A program made the position numbers and the translations under genes. Positions 1 to 8,710 of a DNA stretch of 64,000 nucleotides are shown in pieces (within the stretch, counting starts at the first letter, position 1; the number at the start of each line of letters is the position of its first letter). This stretch comes from Halobacillus locisalis (GTDB lineage: Bacteria; Bacillota; Bacilli; Bacillales; Halobacillaceae), in NCBI RefSeq assembly GCF_013694105.1, contig NZ_JACEFG010000001.1:186001-250000 (forward strand), read 5' to 3'. A model generated the notes under the pieces. It was not told the origin of the DNA, searched no databases, and saw only the letters and a program-made list of their open reading frames with translations.

Positions 1-2
1 CA

Positions 3-695
3 AGTGAGGTAGAGGACGATGCGATCAAAGGATACTTGTATCAACAGCTAGGAGAAACGATACACTTGCCGTTTGAACAACCCGTCTTCGATTATGTGAA
101 AATGAGCGACGATGATCGCGAGAAGGAAGTGTTCGTCGTCGCCTATCCTCAAGATAAAATTCAGCAGATGGAAGAGAGCTTTGTTGTATCGAACTTGAAG
201 CCGCAAGCGGCCGACCTCTCATCTTTATCTGTCTATAGAGTGTATGAAAAGCTGACGTTTACGACAGAGGATGAACATTTGCTTGTCGTCGAGTGGAACA
301 TTGATGGAATCTCGTTGACCGCTTTTCATAATGGTGTTCCACAGTTTTCTAGGCAAATGAAATCCTCGTTAGCGACGAATGAATGGAAATCCTTTTCGGC
401 AGACGGCAAGCATCAATTGCACTGGACGGGTGAAATTGCCGATATAGAGGGTTATGTCACAGATCAACTCGGTGAATTGACGCGTATATTGAACTTTTAT
501 CAGTTTTCCGTTATGAAAGGCCAAGCGGCTATTACACGGGTTGTGTTGGCTGGCGACTGGGCGTATTTTGACGAATTACATAATAGAGTGTCAGAGAGAA
601 TAAGTGTCCCTGTAGATACGGTTTCGTTGGATCAGTTAGATATCCAACTGCCAGACCGTTATGCGGACGCTGTCGGATTAATCTACAAAGAATAG
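3..695 (+). CDS. pilM: PilM-like type IV pilus/competence assembly protein (5' partial)
   Basis: The frame is open from the window edge, so the N-terminus is missing; about 230 residues are visible. The visible part reads like the C-terminal half of the actin-like PilM fold, alternating beta strands and helices without membrane segments, which in type IV pilus systems sits on the cytoplasmic face and binds the N-terminus of PilN. The assignment rests mainly on context: the next two genes have the exact layout of PilN (short cytoplasmic tail, one membrane helix, coiled coil) and PilO. Sequence similarity is weak by eye, so the family call is moderate. A TTG at 36 is an internal leucine and not a start. 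Confidence 0.65.
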   Translation, partial: SEVEDDAIKGYLYQQLGETIHLPFEQPVFDYVKMSDDDREKEVFVVAYPQDKIQQMEESFVVSNLKPQAADLSSLSVYRVYEKLTFTTEDEHLLVVEWNIDGISLTAFHNGVPQFSRQMKSSLATNEWKSFSADGKHQLHWTGEIADIEGYVTDQLGELTRILNFYQFSVMKGQAAITRVVLAGDWAYFDELHNRVSERISVPVDTVSLDQLDIQLPDRYADAVGLIYKE

Positions 696-723
696 GAAAG
701 TTAGGCTTGCAGGAGTGATGGTC

Positions 724-1320
724 GTGCTCATAGATATCAATCTACTAGAAGAAAAAGAACAACCGAATCGACTCCCTTTGTTCACGATTGGCTTAGGCAT
801 TTTGCTTCTATTTTTAATAGGGGCTGTTTTCTTATGGCAGAACCAAGTGCTCTCAACAGAGCAAGAGCGTCTTCAAGAAGAAGTGCAGATGCTGCAGGCA
901 GAACAAGCGAACTATCAAGCGGTTGGGGAGGATGTTGAACAAGAACAGCGCAGAGAGCTGGTCGAGGCTGCCAATCAAATGGACGATGCGGTGTTTCCGA
1001 CGGTCGCTTTAGTGGAACGGATGATTGCCTTGCTTCCAGAACGCGGCTATTTTCAGTCGTATGTGTTCGATAATAGTGGTTTATTGGATATTCAGGTGCG
1101 TTTCGACTCCTTGCAAGAGGTAGCGGCCTATACGAATGCCTTATCGGAAGAGCGTTACGTCGATGCTGTTGAAGTGGGCAATATACTTACTGAATCAGTG
1201 GATGAGGACCTCAATCAGTTCGAATATCGTCCCAGATATATTGCGACTTATGCAGTTACGATACATAAGCAGTTATTCCGAGAGGAGGTGACGGCTGATG
1301 CGAATGGAGTGGACTCGTAA
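724..1320 (+). CDS. pilN: PilN-like fimbrial assembly membrane protein
   Basis: 198 residues. GTG at 724 is preferred over 715/718 because the AGGAG at 711-715 then lies eight bases upstream and the protein begins with the PilN hallmark LIDINLL. Residues about 18-38 form one membrane helix, followed by a coiled coil (roughly 45-85) and an alpha/beta domain. In type IV pilus systems PilN anchors PilM to the membrane and pairs with PilO. It lies 28 bases after the pilM-like gene and its 3' end overlaps the pilO-like gene by 23 bases, so the three are probably one operon. Function in DNA uptake or pilus assembly is inferred from family and context. Confidence 0.7.
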   Translation: MLIDINLLEEKEQPNRLPLFTIGLGILLLFLIGAVFLWQNQVLSTEQERLQEEVQMLQAEQANYQAVGEDVEQEQRRELVEAANQMDDAVFPTVALVERMIALLPERGYFQSYVFDNSGLLDIQVRFDSLQEVAAYTNALSEERYVDAVEVGNILTESVDEDLNQFEYRPRYIATYAVTIHKQLFREEVTADANGVDS

Positions 1321-2074
1321 TCAGTTTTTCACCCTTCTGATTACCATAGTCGTCGTAGTGGGGATAAGCTTCATAATGTATCAATTCTTTTATCTACCAG
1401 AGAAAAAAGAAGTCACCCAATTAGAGGAAACCGTTGCGACAGAATCTCAGCTTCTTCAAGTACTTGAACAAGAACAGAGTGAGGAAGAAGAGGTCATTTC
1501 TTTGGCAACTTCAAGAGAGGTCCAAAGCAAGCTTCCTGTATTGAAAGCTCCAGATCAAATGTTGCTTGCGTTGGAGCGTGCAGAATCTGTCTCGAATAGT
1601 TTTATAGAAAGTATTGCTGTCAATTCTTCAGCAGTTTTGACACCAGAGGAAGAACCATCCTCTTTAGATGTTGATTCAGATATTGGTGAAGACGAGGGTC
1701 CAGTAACTGATGTTGACCCAGAAGTGGAACAGACGGAAGCTCCTTTACCTGTTGGTGTTTCCTCGATGACGTTTGATTTGTCTGTAGCATCTCAAAACTT
1801 CACAGACCTGATGTCGTTCTTAAGTGAAGTGATGGATAGCTCGAGAATCGTGAGTATCGAGTCCGTCAGCTTTAATGATGACCGCATTATCGAGGGCGAA
1901 TTGACATATTTCTTTTATTTCGTCACGTTGTCGGCTTATTATTACCCTGGTTTGGATGAGCTTGAAGATGAATTGCCGGAGTACCATTACAATACAGAAT
2001 CGAACAAACAAAATCCATTTCCTTATGGAGACGGTGAGACGAACTTGAATGAGGCTGAACAGTCTGAAAACTAG
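1298..2074 (+). CDS. pilO: PilO-like type IV pilus assembly protein
   Basis: 258 residues starting at ATG 1298, with AGGAGG at 1283-1288 inside the end of the preceding gene. One membrane helix at about 11-31 is followed by a glutamate-rich coiled coil (about 40-70), an acidic low-complexity linker (about 110-155) and a ferredoxin-like C-terminal part, the usual PilO plan. PilO dimerises with PilN and shapes the periplasmic or extracytoplasmic scaffold of the pilus machine. The acidic linker and acidic tail are longer than I would expect for a minimal PilO. No further pilus gene follows; spoIIB is next, as in other Bacillaceae where competence pilus genes lie beside spoIIB. Confidence 0.6.
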   Translation: MRMEWTRNQFFTLLITIVVVVGISFIMYQFFYLPEKKEVTQLEETVATESQLLQVLEQEQSEEEEVISLATSREVQSKLPVLKAPDQMLLALERAESVSNSFIESIAVNSSAVLTPEEEPSSLDVDSDIGEDEGPVTDVDPEVEQTEAPLPVGVSSMTFDLSVASQNFTDLMSFLSEVMDSSRIVSIESVSFNDDRIIEGELTYFFYFVTLSAYYYPGLDELEDELPEYHYNTESNKQNPFPYGDGETNLNEAEQSEN

Positions 2075-2116
2075 GCTTTTCTAGTAGTGTCCCTCCTGCT
2101 TTCTCTATGAAAAAAC

Positions 2117-2124
2117 TTGTCGAA
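2117..2124 (+). promoter_or_regulatory. Candidate Spo0A box upstream of spoIIB
   Basis: The octamer TTGTCGAA matches the consensus Spo0A binding box exactly and lies about 80 bases before the spoIIB start codon. A perfect 6-4-6 palindrome, TATCAC-TGCT-GTGATA, follows at 2154-2169. No convincing SigA -35/-10 pair is placed correctly around either element. The match is short and could be chance, but its position before an early sporulation gene makes it worth recording. Confidence 0.35.
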
Positions 2125-2203
2125 GACGTAGTGACAAATTTCACCGTTCTTTTTATCACTGCTGTGATAGGGTTTAGACAAACCTGGCGGGAGTGAGTGA
2201 AGG

Positions 2204-3034
2204 ATGAGTTCAAAAAATAAGATATCCATTTCATTTAGAGAAAACCAACGAAATACAAATCAGACCGTGAAGCGGGCAAAAGATGAACAAGCTGCTTCAG
2301 CAGAGCCGGACGATGACAAGGAATGGACGGAGAAGCCGAAAGTCTACTCTCTACCTGTGCCCAAGAAAAAAAGGCGGCCCTCGGCGATCAAACCCATCCT
2401 TGTTTCGACAGCGACGGCTCTTCTGATCAGTTTTGGTTTAGGCTTCTTATTATTACGGATGTTTGTTTCGTTGACCGATGAAACGACGAACGGATCTGAA
2501 TCCATGCCGGTACCGGCGACGTCTACGGGGTCTTCGACGGAAGAAACAGCCACTATCGGTACTTCTACATTGGATGGCTATGTCATTCAGGCAGGGGTTT
2601 TTTCTACCGAAGAAAAAGCGACAGAATGGAAGATGAAGTTGACGGCCTCGGCCGTTTCTTCCGCGATTTGGGAACGGGACGGGCAGTATTATTTATTTGT
2701 AGGCAGCGCCGGTTCTGAGGCCGAAGCGAATGAGATTGCGGATGATTTGTCAGCAAGGGATGTTGAGACTTATGTGAAGCCGTGGACCGTTCTGAGTGAG
2801 CGTACGTCCATCGAAGGTGTCGAAGCGGAAATTGCTGAACAAGTCGGTGATTATGTGGAAGATCACAAGATGAATGAGTTAACAGAAGAACAGCGCCAGG
2901 CGTATTTGTTGACCCTGGAAGACAAAGCACCCGATTCCCCGCTTCTAGATCTGTTTAAGAATTGGGAATCATCGGACAAGCAACAATTGAATTGGATTCA
3001 TGCTTCCAAAGCTTTTGAAGAAATCACCGAATAA
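2204..3034 (+). CDS. spoIIB: Stage II sporulation protein B, SPOR-domain membrane protein
   Basis: 276 residues. A basic cytoplasmic region of about 60 residues is followed by one membrane helix (about 65-88), a serine/threonine-rich linker and a SPOR-like peptidoglycan-binding domain (about 122-198), then a helical tail. SpoIIB localises to the sporulation septum and helps septal peptidoglycan dissolution and engulfment together with SpoIIDMP. The identity rests on this domain order and on the position directly before maf-radC-mreBCD, the same as in B. subtilis. The start ATG has a GGGAG about ten bases upstream. A terminator follows, so it is probably transcribed separately from maf. Confidence 0.85.
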   Translation: MSSKNKISISFRENQRNTNQTVKRAKDEQAASAEPDDDKEWTEKPKVYSLPVPKKKRRPSAIKPILVSTATALLISFGLGFLLLRMFVSLTDETTNGSESMPVPATSTGSSTEETATIGTSTLDGYVIQAGVFSTEEKATEWKMKLTASAVSSAIWERDGQYYLFVGSAGSEAEANEIADDLSARDVETYVKPWTVLSERTSIEGVEAEIAEQVGDYVEDHKMNELTEEQRQAYLLTLEDKAPDSPLLDLFKNWESSDKQQLNWIHASKAFEEITE

Positions 3035-3059
3035 CGATTTTCAAGGTCATGTACGTTAC

Positions 3060-3096
3060 GAAAAGACTCGATTCAGGAGTCTTTTCTTTATTTTTT
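3060..3096 (+). terminator. Rho-independent terminator after spoIIB
   Basis: A 10-bp stem (3060-3069 with 3077-3086, arms GAAAAGACTC and GAGTCTTTTC) with a 7-base loop is followed by a T-rich tract to 3096. Confidence 0.85.
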
Positions 3097-3194
3097 CGAC
3101 TGGTCTGTCCATAGAAAATCCAATTATCACGATTAAAAATATTGTAGGTCTTCCTGTAAAATAACAATACCTCATGTAGAAAGGGCGAGATAGT

Positions 3195-3761
3195 ATGCCA
3201 GTACTAGTGCTAGGGTCACAGTCACCAAGAAGAAAAGAGTTGTTGAGTAAGGCTGGATTCGAATTTGATGTGAGATCTTCCAATGTGGATGAAACGTTAC
3301 CGGGCGGAGTTTTACCTGAAGAAGCCGTATTGATGTTAGCAGAGAGAAAGAGTGAAGCGTTAGAAGTGAGAGAAGGGGAAGTTGTCCTGACTTCTGATAC
3401 GGTCGTGGCAAAGGACGACTTGATTTTAGGGAAGCCTTCTAGCGTTGAAGAAGCCTTTGACACTTTACGTGCTCTGAGTGGAGAGACACATCAAGTGTGG
3501 ACAGGTGTCACCATACGTAGCCGGTCCATAACGGCAAGTTTTGCTGTTCGAACCGACGTGACCTTCTTCCAGCTTGAAGACAAAGAAATCCGGGACTATT
3601 TGAAAACGGATGAGGCTTGGGATAAAGCGGGTGGATACGGCATTCAAGGAAAGGGTGGTTTATTCGTCGAAAAAGTGAACGGAGACTATTATAGCGTGGT
3701 AGGTCTACCGATTGCTAGAGTTGTCCGTGAATTGAAACCGTTTGGCATCTATCCCTCTTGA
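3195..3761 (+). CDS. maf: Maf nucleoside triphosphate pyrophosphatase
   Basis: 188 residues, the normal Maf length. The N-terminal signature SQSPRRKELL (about residues 8-17) and the SDTVV segment (about 76-80) carrying the catalytic aspartate are intact. Maf proteins hydrolyse non-canonical or modified nucleoside triphosphates (dTTP, UTP and methylated variants) to monophosphates and pyrophosphate; in Bacillus the gene influences septum formation. It starts at ATG 3195 after a GGGCGAG ribosome site and lies between spoIIB and radC, the conserved arrangement in the Bacillaceae. Confidence 0.93.
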   Translation: MPVLVLGSQSPRRKELLSKAGFEFDVRSSNVDETLPGGVLPEEAVLMLAERKSEALEVREGEVVLTSDTVVAKDDLILGKPSSVEEAFDTLRALSGETHQVWTGVTIRSRSITASFAVRTDVTFFQLEDKEIRDYLKTDEAWDKAGGYGIQGKGGLFVEKVNGDYYSVVGLPIARVVRELKPFGIYPS

Positions 3762-3805
3762 ACATGTCTACATGAGGAATGGTTTTAAGAAAGGGAGCGA
3801 ATGGA

Positions 3806-4495
3806 TTGCCTGAGATCAGTGTCATGTTAAAGGACGTTCCGAGAGAGGATCGACCTAGAGAACGTCTTCTTGAAATAGGGGCTTCTCATTTATCGAATCA
3901 GGAGCTGCTGGCGATTTTGTTAGGGAGCGGGACCAAACAAGAGTCGGTCACGGAACTTGCCAAGCGACTGTTGATTCATTTTGAGGGTCTGATGTTGCTG
4001 AAAGGCGCGACGGTAGAAGAATTGACATCTATTCGCGGAATAGGAGTCGCGAAAGCGGTGGTCATCCTAGCCGCAATCGAAATGGGCAGACGCATGCAAC
4101 AAATGAAGCCAGCTGAACGGTACATCATCCGTAGTCCAGAAGATGGAGCGGATTTTGTCATGGAGGAGATGAGGGATTTGAAACAGGAACACTTCATCTG
4201 CCTTTTTCTGAACACGAAGAATCAAGTCCTGCATAGACAAACGGTGTTCATCGGGAGTTTGAATGCCTCGATCGTCCACCCTCGTGAAGTCTTCAAAGAA
4301 GCAGTGAAACGGTCCGCTGCTTCGATTATTTGCGCACATAACCACCCCTCAGGAGACCCCACTCCATCTCAAGAAGATATCCAAGTGACAAGGCGGCTTC
4401 AGGAGTGTGGAAAGATGATCGGAATTGAATTATTGGACCACCTCGTAATCGGAGATCGTAAATTTGTTTCATTAAAAGAAAAAGGCTACCTCTAA
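3806..4495 (+). CDS. radC: RadC-family JAB-domain protein
   Basis: About 229 residues from a TTG at 3806. That start is preferred over ATG 3779 because GGGAG (3793-3797) lies eight bases before it and the length then matches other Bacillus RadC/YsxA proteins. A helix-hairpin-helix-like N-terminal region (about 20-95) precedes the JAB/MPN metalloprotease-like core, whose zinc motif HNHPSGDPTPSQED is complete. RadC was once linked to DNA repair, but its biochemical role in Bacillus is unsettled. It follows maf by 44 bases and is probably cotranscribed with it. Confidence 0.9.
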   Translation: MPEISVMLKDVPREDRPRERLLEIGASHLSNQELLAILLGSGTKQESVTELAKRLLIHFEGLMLLKGATVEELTSIRGIGVAKAVVILAAIEMGRRMQQMKPAERYIIRSPEDGADFVMEEMRDLKQEHFICLFLNTKNQVLHRQTVFIGSLNASIVHPREVFKEAVKRSAASIICAHNHPSGDPTPSQEDIQVTRRLQECGKMIGIELLDHLVIGDRKFVSLKEKGYL

Positions 4496-4522
4496 ACACT
4501 ATCTATTTTTCTCGTTTTTTCG

Positions 4523-4583
4523 TATAATTAAATAAATGGAAATTAAAAGCGCCAATTATAGGGTTCACTATAAATTGGCGCTT
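4523..4583 (+). promoter_or_regulatory. TATAAT box and inverted repeat upstream of mreB
   Basis: A TATAAT hexamer at 4523-4528 has no good -35 partner. Downstream, arms at 4547-4561 and 4568-4583 (AAGCGCCAATT against AATTGGCGCTT, extended by TATAG with one bulged base) form a strong hairpin. No T run follows the hairpin, so it is a poor terminator; it may be the end of the radC transcript or a structure in the mreB 5' leader. Confidence 0.45.
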
Positions 4584-4653
4584 CTTCTAGTCCAAATTAT
4601 AGGTAAGGCGTGACCCGAGCAGAAGAAGCGGGCAAGTAGAAAGGAAGATATTA

Positions 4654-5694
4654 TTGGGTCTATTTGGATTCTCTCAAGACTTAGGCATTGATCTAGGAAC
4701 TGCGAATACATTAGTGTTCTTAAAAAATAAAGGGGTTATTGTACGAGAACCCTCTGTAGTAGCGAAAAACACACAAACAGGCGACGTGGAAGCGGTCGGT
4801 AATGATGCGAGAAATATGATCGGACGTACACCAGGCTACATATCTGTCATCCGTCCAATGAAAGACGGAGTCATCGCGGATTACGATACGACCGCACAAA
4901 TGATGAAGTATTATATTAAAAAGGCGTTGAAGACGCGTTCTTCTTTTGCCAGCAAACCGAATGTGATGGTTTGTGTGCCTTCAGGTATTACGATGGTTGA
5001 AGAGCGTGCGGTGCTTGATGCAACGAAGCAGGCCGGAGCAAAAGAAGCGTATCCGATTGCAGAGCCATTCGCCGCGGCGATCGGTGCTGGATTACCTGTA
5101 TGGGAACCAACGGGTAGCATGGTTGTCGATATTGGTGGAGGCACGACAGAAGTGGCCATCATCTCGTTAGGTGGAATTGTGACGAGCCAGTCGATTCGTG
5201 TAGCAGGAGATGAAATGGACGATGCGATCATCCAGCATGTCCGTAAACGGTACAATTTGATGATTGGTGTCCGCACAGCGGAAGAAGTGAAAATGGAACT
5301 AGGCGGAGCAGGAAATGTGAACGTCGGTGAAGAAATGGATATCAGAGGTCGTGATCTCTTAAGCGGTTTGCCGAAGACGATCACCATCCAATCCGAGGAA
5401 ATCATCGGAGCGTTGAAAGATACAGTCGATACCATTATAGAAACCGTGAAAAACACCTTAGAGAAGACACCTCCAGAACTATCAGCGGACATTATGGAAC
5501 GCGGGATCGTGCTAACTGGAGGAGGAGCATTACTGAAAAACCTCGATACAGTCATTAGTGAAGAAACGAACATGCCGGTCTTTATTGCCGATGAACCCCT
5601 TGATTGCGTAGCGATTGGAACTGGGAAATCGCTTGAATATATTCAACACTTTAAGTCACAGCCCAATGTGGCAACTAGGGCTAAGACGGACTAG
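4654..5694 (+). CDS. mreB: Rod-shape determining actin homologue MreB
   Basis: 346 residues with the actin/Hsp70 nucleotide-binding motifs: phosphate-1 loop GIDLGTANT near residue 11 and phosphate-2 loop [10 protein letters not shown] near residue 158; the adenosine motif GGGALL lies near residue 290. MreB forms membrane-bound filaments that direct the elongasome (RodA, PBP2, MreC, MreD). The start is TTG 4654, six bases after AAGGAAG; no upstream ATG fits. It heads mreB-mreC-mreD-minC-minD, one conserved morphogenesis operon. Confidence 0.96.
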   Translation: MGLFGFSQDLGIDLGTANTLVFLKNKGVIVREPSVVAKNTQTGDVEAVGNDARNMIGRTPGYISVIRPMKDGVIADYDTTAQMMKYYIKKALKTRSSFASKPNVMVCVPSGITMVEERAVLDATKQAGAKEAYPIAEPFAAAIGAGLPVWEPTGSMVVDIGGGTTEVAIISLGGIVTSQSIRVAGDEMDDAIIQHVRKRYNLMIGVRTAEEVKMELGGAGNVNVGEEMDIRGRDLLSGLPKTITIQSEEIIGALKDTVDTIIETVKNTLEKTPPELSADIMERGIVLTGGGALLKNLDTVISEETNMPVFIADEPLDCVAIGTGKSLEYIQHFKSQPNVATRAKTD

Positions 5695-5705
5695 GCGCAA
5701 GCTTT

Positions 5706-6587
5706 ATGCCATCACTATTTCGTAGAAAAAGACTAATGGTTGTGTTGATCGGTTTTATCGTACTTGTCGCATTGATCGGTTTTTCAATCAGGGACCGTGA
5801 TGCGTTGAGTACACCTGAGAAATTTCTTCAAGATACTGTAGGGTGGATGCAGACCATCTTCCAGAAACCAGTCAGCCTGGTGGATGGAACCATTGAGAAC
5901 ATTCAAGATATGTTCCAAGTATATGAGCAAAATCAAGTGTTAAAAGCACGCTTATCTGAATATAAAGGCGTTATTGAAAATAATCAGCGTTTGACGAGTG
6001 AAAATGAAGAGCTCAGACAAACCATGGAAAAATCAGAAGCCTTGAGTGACTATTCTCCGATTCAAGCAACCGTCATCGCAAGAAGTTCAGAACGATGGTT
6101 CAAGCAAATGACCATTAATAGAGGGGAAGAACATGGCGTGGAGAAAGACATGGCCGTGATGACGAGTGACGGTCTAGTCGGAAAAATCAAGTCGGCAGGG
6201 GCCTTCCATTCGACCGTTCAATTGCTGAGCGGTTTCGATCGTTCAAATAAGATTTCTTCTTGGATCGTGCGGGAAGAACAAGATGAAGCCTTCGGATTGA
6301 TTGAAGGATATGACGATGAAACAGGTCGCTTGTTGCTGGAAGGTATCAAGTTGGACGAGGTCGTAGAAAAAGGAGACACCGTCATTTCATCAGGTCTTGG
6401 TGGAGTCTTCCCAAGTGATTTACGCATTGGAACGGTAGAAGAGGTCGTGAACGATCAATTCGGCTTGACGAAAACAGCCTATGTTGAACCGTTTGCTGAC
6501 TTATTCGATATCAATCACGTGATTGTTGTAGATCGAGCGGCTGAATCGATCGAAAACGCTGGTGTAAATGAGGGAGAAGAATCATGA
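5706..6587 (+). CDS. mreC: Rod-shape determining protein MreC
   Basis: 293 residues. One membrane helix (about 9-27) is followed by a coiled coil (about 68-115) and the two-barrel beta domain, with the usual MreC segments around residues 125-270. MreC dimerises outside the membrane and activates PBP2-type transpeptidases in the elongasome. It lies 11 bases after mreB and overlaps mreD by four bases (ATGA), which suggests translational coupling. Confidence 0.94.
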   Translation: MPSLFRRKRLMVVLIGFIVLVALIGFSIRDRDALSTPEKFLQDTVGWMQTIFQKPVSLVDGTIENIQDMFQVYEQNQVLKARLSEYKGVIENNQRLTSENEELRQTMEKSEALSDYSPIQATVIARSSERWFKQMTINRGEEHGVEKDMAVMTSDGLVGKIKSAGAFHSTVQLLSGFDRSNKISSWIVREEQDEAFGLIEGYDDETGRLLLEGIKLDEVVEKGDTVISSGLGGVFPSDLRIGTVEEVVNDQFGLTKTAYVEPFADLFDINHVIVVDRAAESIENAGVNEGEES

Positions 6588-7111
6588 AGAGGTACGTGAT
6601 TGCTCTCTTTTGTTTAATTTTGCTCGTTTTACAGGGCATGGCGATGAGCTGGTTACCAGCGAACCTTATCTATTCTGATTTATTGATCACGCCTCATTGG
6701 GTTTTAGGCTTTCTTATCATTCTTGCCATCTTCTTCGACCGGGATGACACGTATTTTGCGGTTTGGTTAGGGTTATGGTTCGGGTTGTTGATCGATGTCG
6801 TCTATACAGGGGTTCTGGGCGTGTATATGGTAACCTACACAGTAGTGATCTATGTCGTCCACGGACTGAATAAGTGGCTGCATAGTAATTTTTTCGGATC
6901 CTCCGTGTTGGCGATTCTGGGTGTGGCATTAGCCGATACATGTCTGTATGTCATCTACTCCTTTGTTCAAATCACTTCGATGACATGGGGCGATTACGGC
7001 TTGATGAGGCTATTGCCGACGCTGGCAGCAAATATGATATTTTTTGTTATCCTTTATCCAATAGTAAAAGAGCGAATCTCCCTGTGGTCAGAGGAGTTAA
7101 TGAATACGTAG
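6584..7111 (+). CDS. mreD: Rod-shape determining protein MreD
   Basis: 175 residues, almost entirely hydrophobic, with five to six predicted membrane helices and the short charged loops (FFDRDDTYFA near residue 45) of the MreD family. MreD is the integral membrane partner of MreC in the elongasome. The start overlaps the mreC stop, and the GGGAGAAG inside the end of mreC serves as ribosome site. Confidence 0.92.
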   Translation: MKRYVIALFCLILLVLQGMAMSWLPANLIYSDLLITPHWVLGFLIILAIFFDRDDTYFAVWLGLWFGLLIDVVYTGVLGVYMVTYTVVIYVVHGLNKWLHSNFFGSSVLAILGVALADTCLYVIYSFVQITSMTWGDYGLMRLLPTLAANMIFFVILYPIVKERISLWSEELMNT

Positions 7112-7139
7112 GAAATGTCTAAGGTTGAGGTGAAATCCT

Positions 7140-7826
7140 GTGGTAGCGAATATTCAAAAGATCATGATTAAAGGAACGCGTGATGGGTTGACTTTACAAT
7201 TGGATGATCAATGTAGATTCGAAGAGCTTTTGCGTGAACTGGAAGAGAAACTATCGATGAACGGTCTGGCGGATGATGAACCGATGATTCGGGTTTCGAT
7301 TCAAGTCGGAAAGCGTTATTTATCGGACGAGCAAAAAGAGCAGCTTACTGAAATCATCCGGGAAAAACAGAAGCTTGTCGTTGATCAGATCGAGTCTGAG
7401 GTCATAACGAAGCAAGAAGCACTAGATTGGAAAGAGCATTCACAAATCACGCCGGTCGTACGTACCATCCGGTCCGGCCAAGTGGAACATGTGACGGGTG
7501 ATCTTTTGCTTATTGGGGATGTGAATCCCGGCGGACAAGTCGAAGCCACAGGAAATATCTTTGTCTTGGGTAAATTACGTGGAATCGCTCATGCAGGAAT
7601 CAACGGTGATGCAAGAGCTGTCATTGCTGCATCTTATATGCAGCCTAGTCAATTAAGGATTGCCGATCAAGTAAGTCGTTCGCCAGATTATGAATCTGAA
7701 GGGGTTTATATGGAGAGCGGATTCATTGATGAGCAAGAAGAGAAAATCCGTATCGACCGCTTGCAAGAAGTGGTTAAGAAACGACCGGATTTGGCAAGTT
7801 TTGAAAGGAGAATGCTGAATGGGTGA
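7140..7826 (+). CDS. minC: Septum site-determining protein MinC
   Basis: 228 residues, starting at GTG 7140 six to seven bases after GAGGTGA. An N-terminal FtsZ-inhibiting domain (about 1-100) is followed by the right-handed beta-helix domain (about 108-215) with the glycine-rich turns typical of MinC (DVNPGGQVEATGNIFVLGKL). MinC is recruited to the membrane by MinD and blocks Z-ring assembly at the poles. The stop overlaps the minD start by eight bases. Confidence 0.94.
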   Translation: MVANIQKIMIKGTRDGLTLQLDDQCRFEELLRELEEKLSMNGLADDEPMIRVSIQVGKRYLSDEQKEQLTEIIREKQKLVVDQIESEVITKQEALDWKEHSQITPVVRTIRSGQVEHVTGDLLLIGDVNPGGQVEATGNIFVLGKLRGIAHAGINGDARAVIAASYMQPSQLRIADQVSRSPDYESEGVYMESGFIDEQEEKIRIDRLQEVVKKRPDLASFERRMLNG

Positions 7827-8616
7827 AGCGATTGTAATAACCTCCGGTAAGGGAGGGGTTGGAAAAACAACGACGACAGCCAACCTTGGGACCGCTTTGG
7901 CCTTGCAGAATAAGAAAGTGTGTCTCGTTGATACCGACATCGGACTTCGGAACTTAGATGTCGTCATGGGATTAGAAAATCGAATCATTTACGACATTGT
8001 CGATGTAGTCAATGAGCGCTGTAAAACGAAGCAAGCATTGATTACGGATAAGCGGTTCGATTGCCTTCACTTATTACCTGCTGCACAAACTTCTGATAAA
8101 TCAGAAGTGACTCCTGAGGCGATCAAAGCTATTGTAGACGAATTAAAACAGGATTATGATTACATCGTCATCGACTGTCCAGCGGGAATAGAACAGGGTT
8201 ACAAGAATGCCGTAGCCGGTGCTGACCGTGCGATTGTCGTGACAACTCCCGAAAAATCAAGCGTGCGTGATGCGGATCGCATCATCGGACTGTTGGAACA
8301 AGAGGACATCGAATCTCCGAAACTAGTCATTAACCGAATCCGTAACCATATGATGAAAAATGGAGACATGTTGGAAGTGGATGAAATTGTTTCGGTTCTT
8401 TCGATCGATTTACTAGGGATTATCATTGACGACGATGCCGTGATCAAAGCGGCTAACAGCGGCGAACCTGTCGCGATGAAACCTGATTCGAAAGCATCGA
8501 TTGCGTATCGTAATATTGCGCGCAGGATTTTAGGGGAAGCTGTGCCGTTACAGAACCTTGATGAAGAGTCAGGAGTGTTCGCTAAAGTGAAACGCTTCTT
8601 CGGAATTCGTTCATAA
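7819..8616 (+). CDS. minD: Septum site-determining ATPase MinD
   Basis: 265 residues. The deviant Walker A motif KGGVGKTT (residues 11-18), the switch segment DTDIGLRNLDVVMG and Walker B DCPAGI are present. The C-terminus ends in a basic amphipathic helix (about KVKRFFGIRS), the membrane-targeting sequence. MinD binds the membrane as an ATP dimer and recruits MinC; in Bacillus it is held at the poles by MinJ/DivIVA, and no minE is present here. It closes the mre-min operon and is followed by a terminator. Confidence 0.96.
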   Translation: MGEAIVITSGKGGVGKTTTTANLGTALALQNKKVCLVDTDIGLRNLDVVMGLENRIIYDIVDVVNERCKTKQALITDKRFDCLHLLPAAQTSDKSEVTPEAIKAIVDELKQDYDYIVIDCPAGIEQGYKNAVAGADRAIVVTTPEKSSVRDADRIIGLLEQEDIESPKLVINRIRNHMMKNGDMLEVDEIVSVLSIDLLGIIIDDDAVIKAANSGEPVAMKPDSKASIAYRNIARRILGEAVPLQNLDEESGVFAKVKRFFGIRS

Positions 8617-8652
8617 AAATAGGGTCTTACGTGCTTCACAGAAGCGTAATAG

Positions 8653-8692
8653 AAAAGAGCAGCTCTGTATAACAGATGTCTGCTCTTTTTTG
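8653..8692 (+). terminator. Terminator of the mreB-minD operon
   Basis: A 10-bp stem (AAAAGAGCAG 8653-8662 with CTGCTCTTTT 8680-8689) closes a 17-base loop containing a smaller CTGT/ACAG stem; a T run ends it. Confidence 0.85.
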
Positions 8693-8710
8693 TGCGTTCA
8701 ATATTTTATT

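Noticed and set aside
4911-5573. 220-residue minus-strand frame opposite mreB
   Set aside because: Antisense shadow of a highly conserved gene with no ribosome site.
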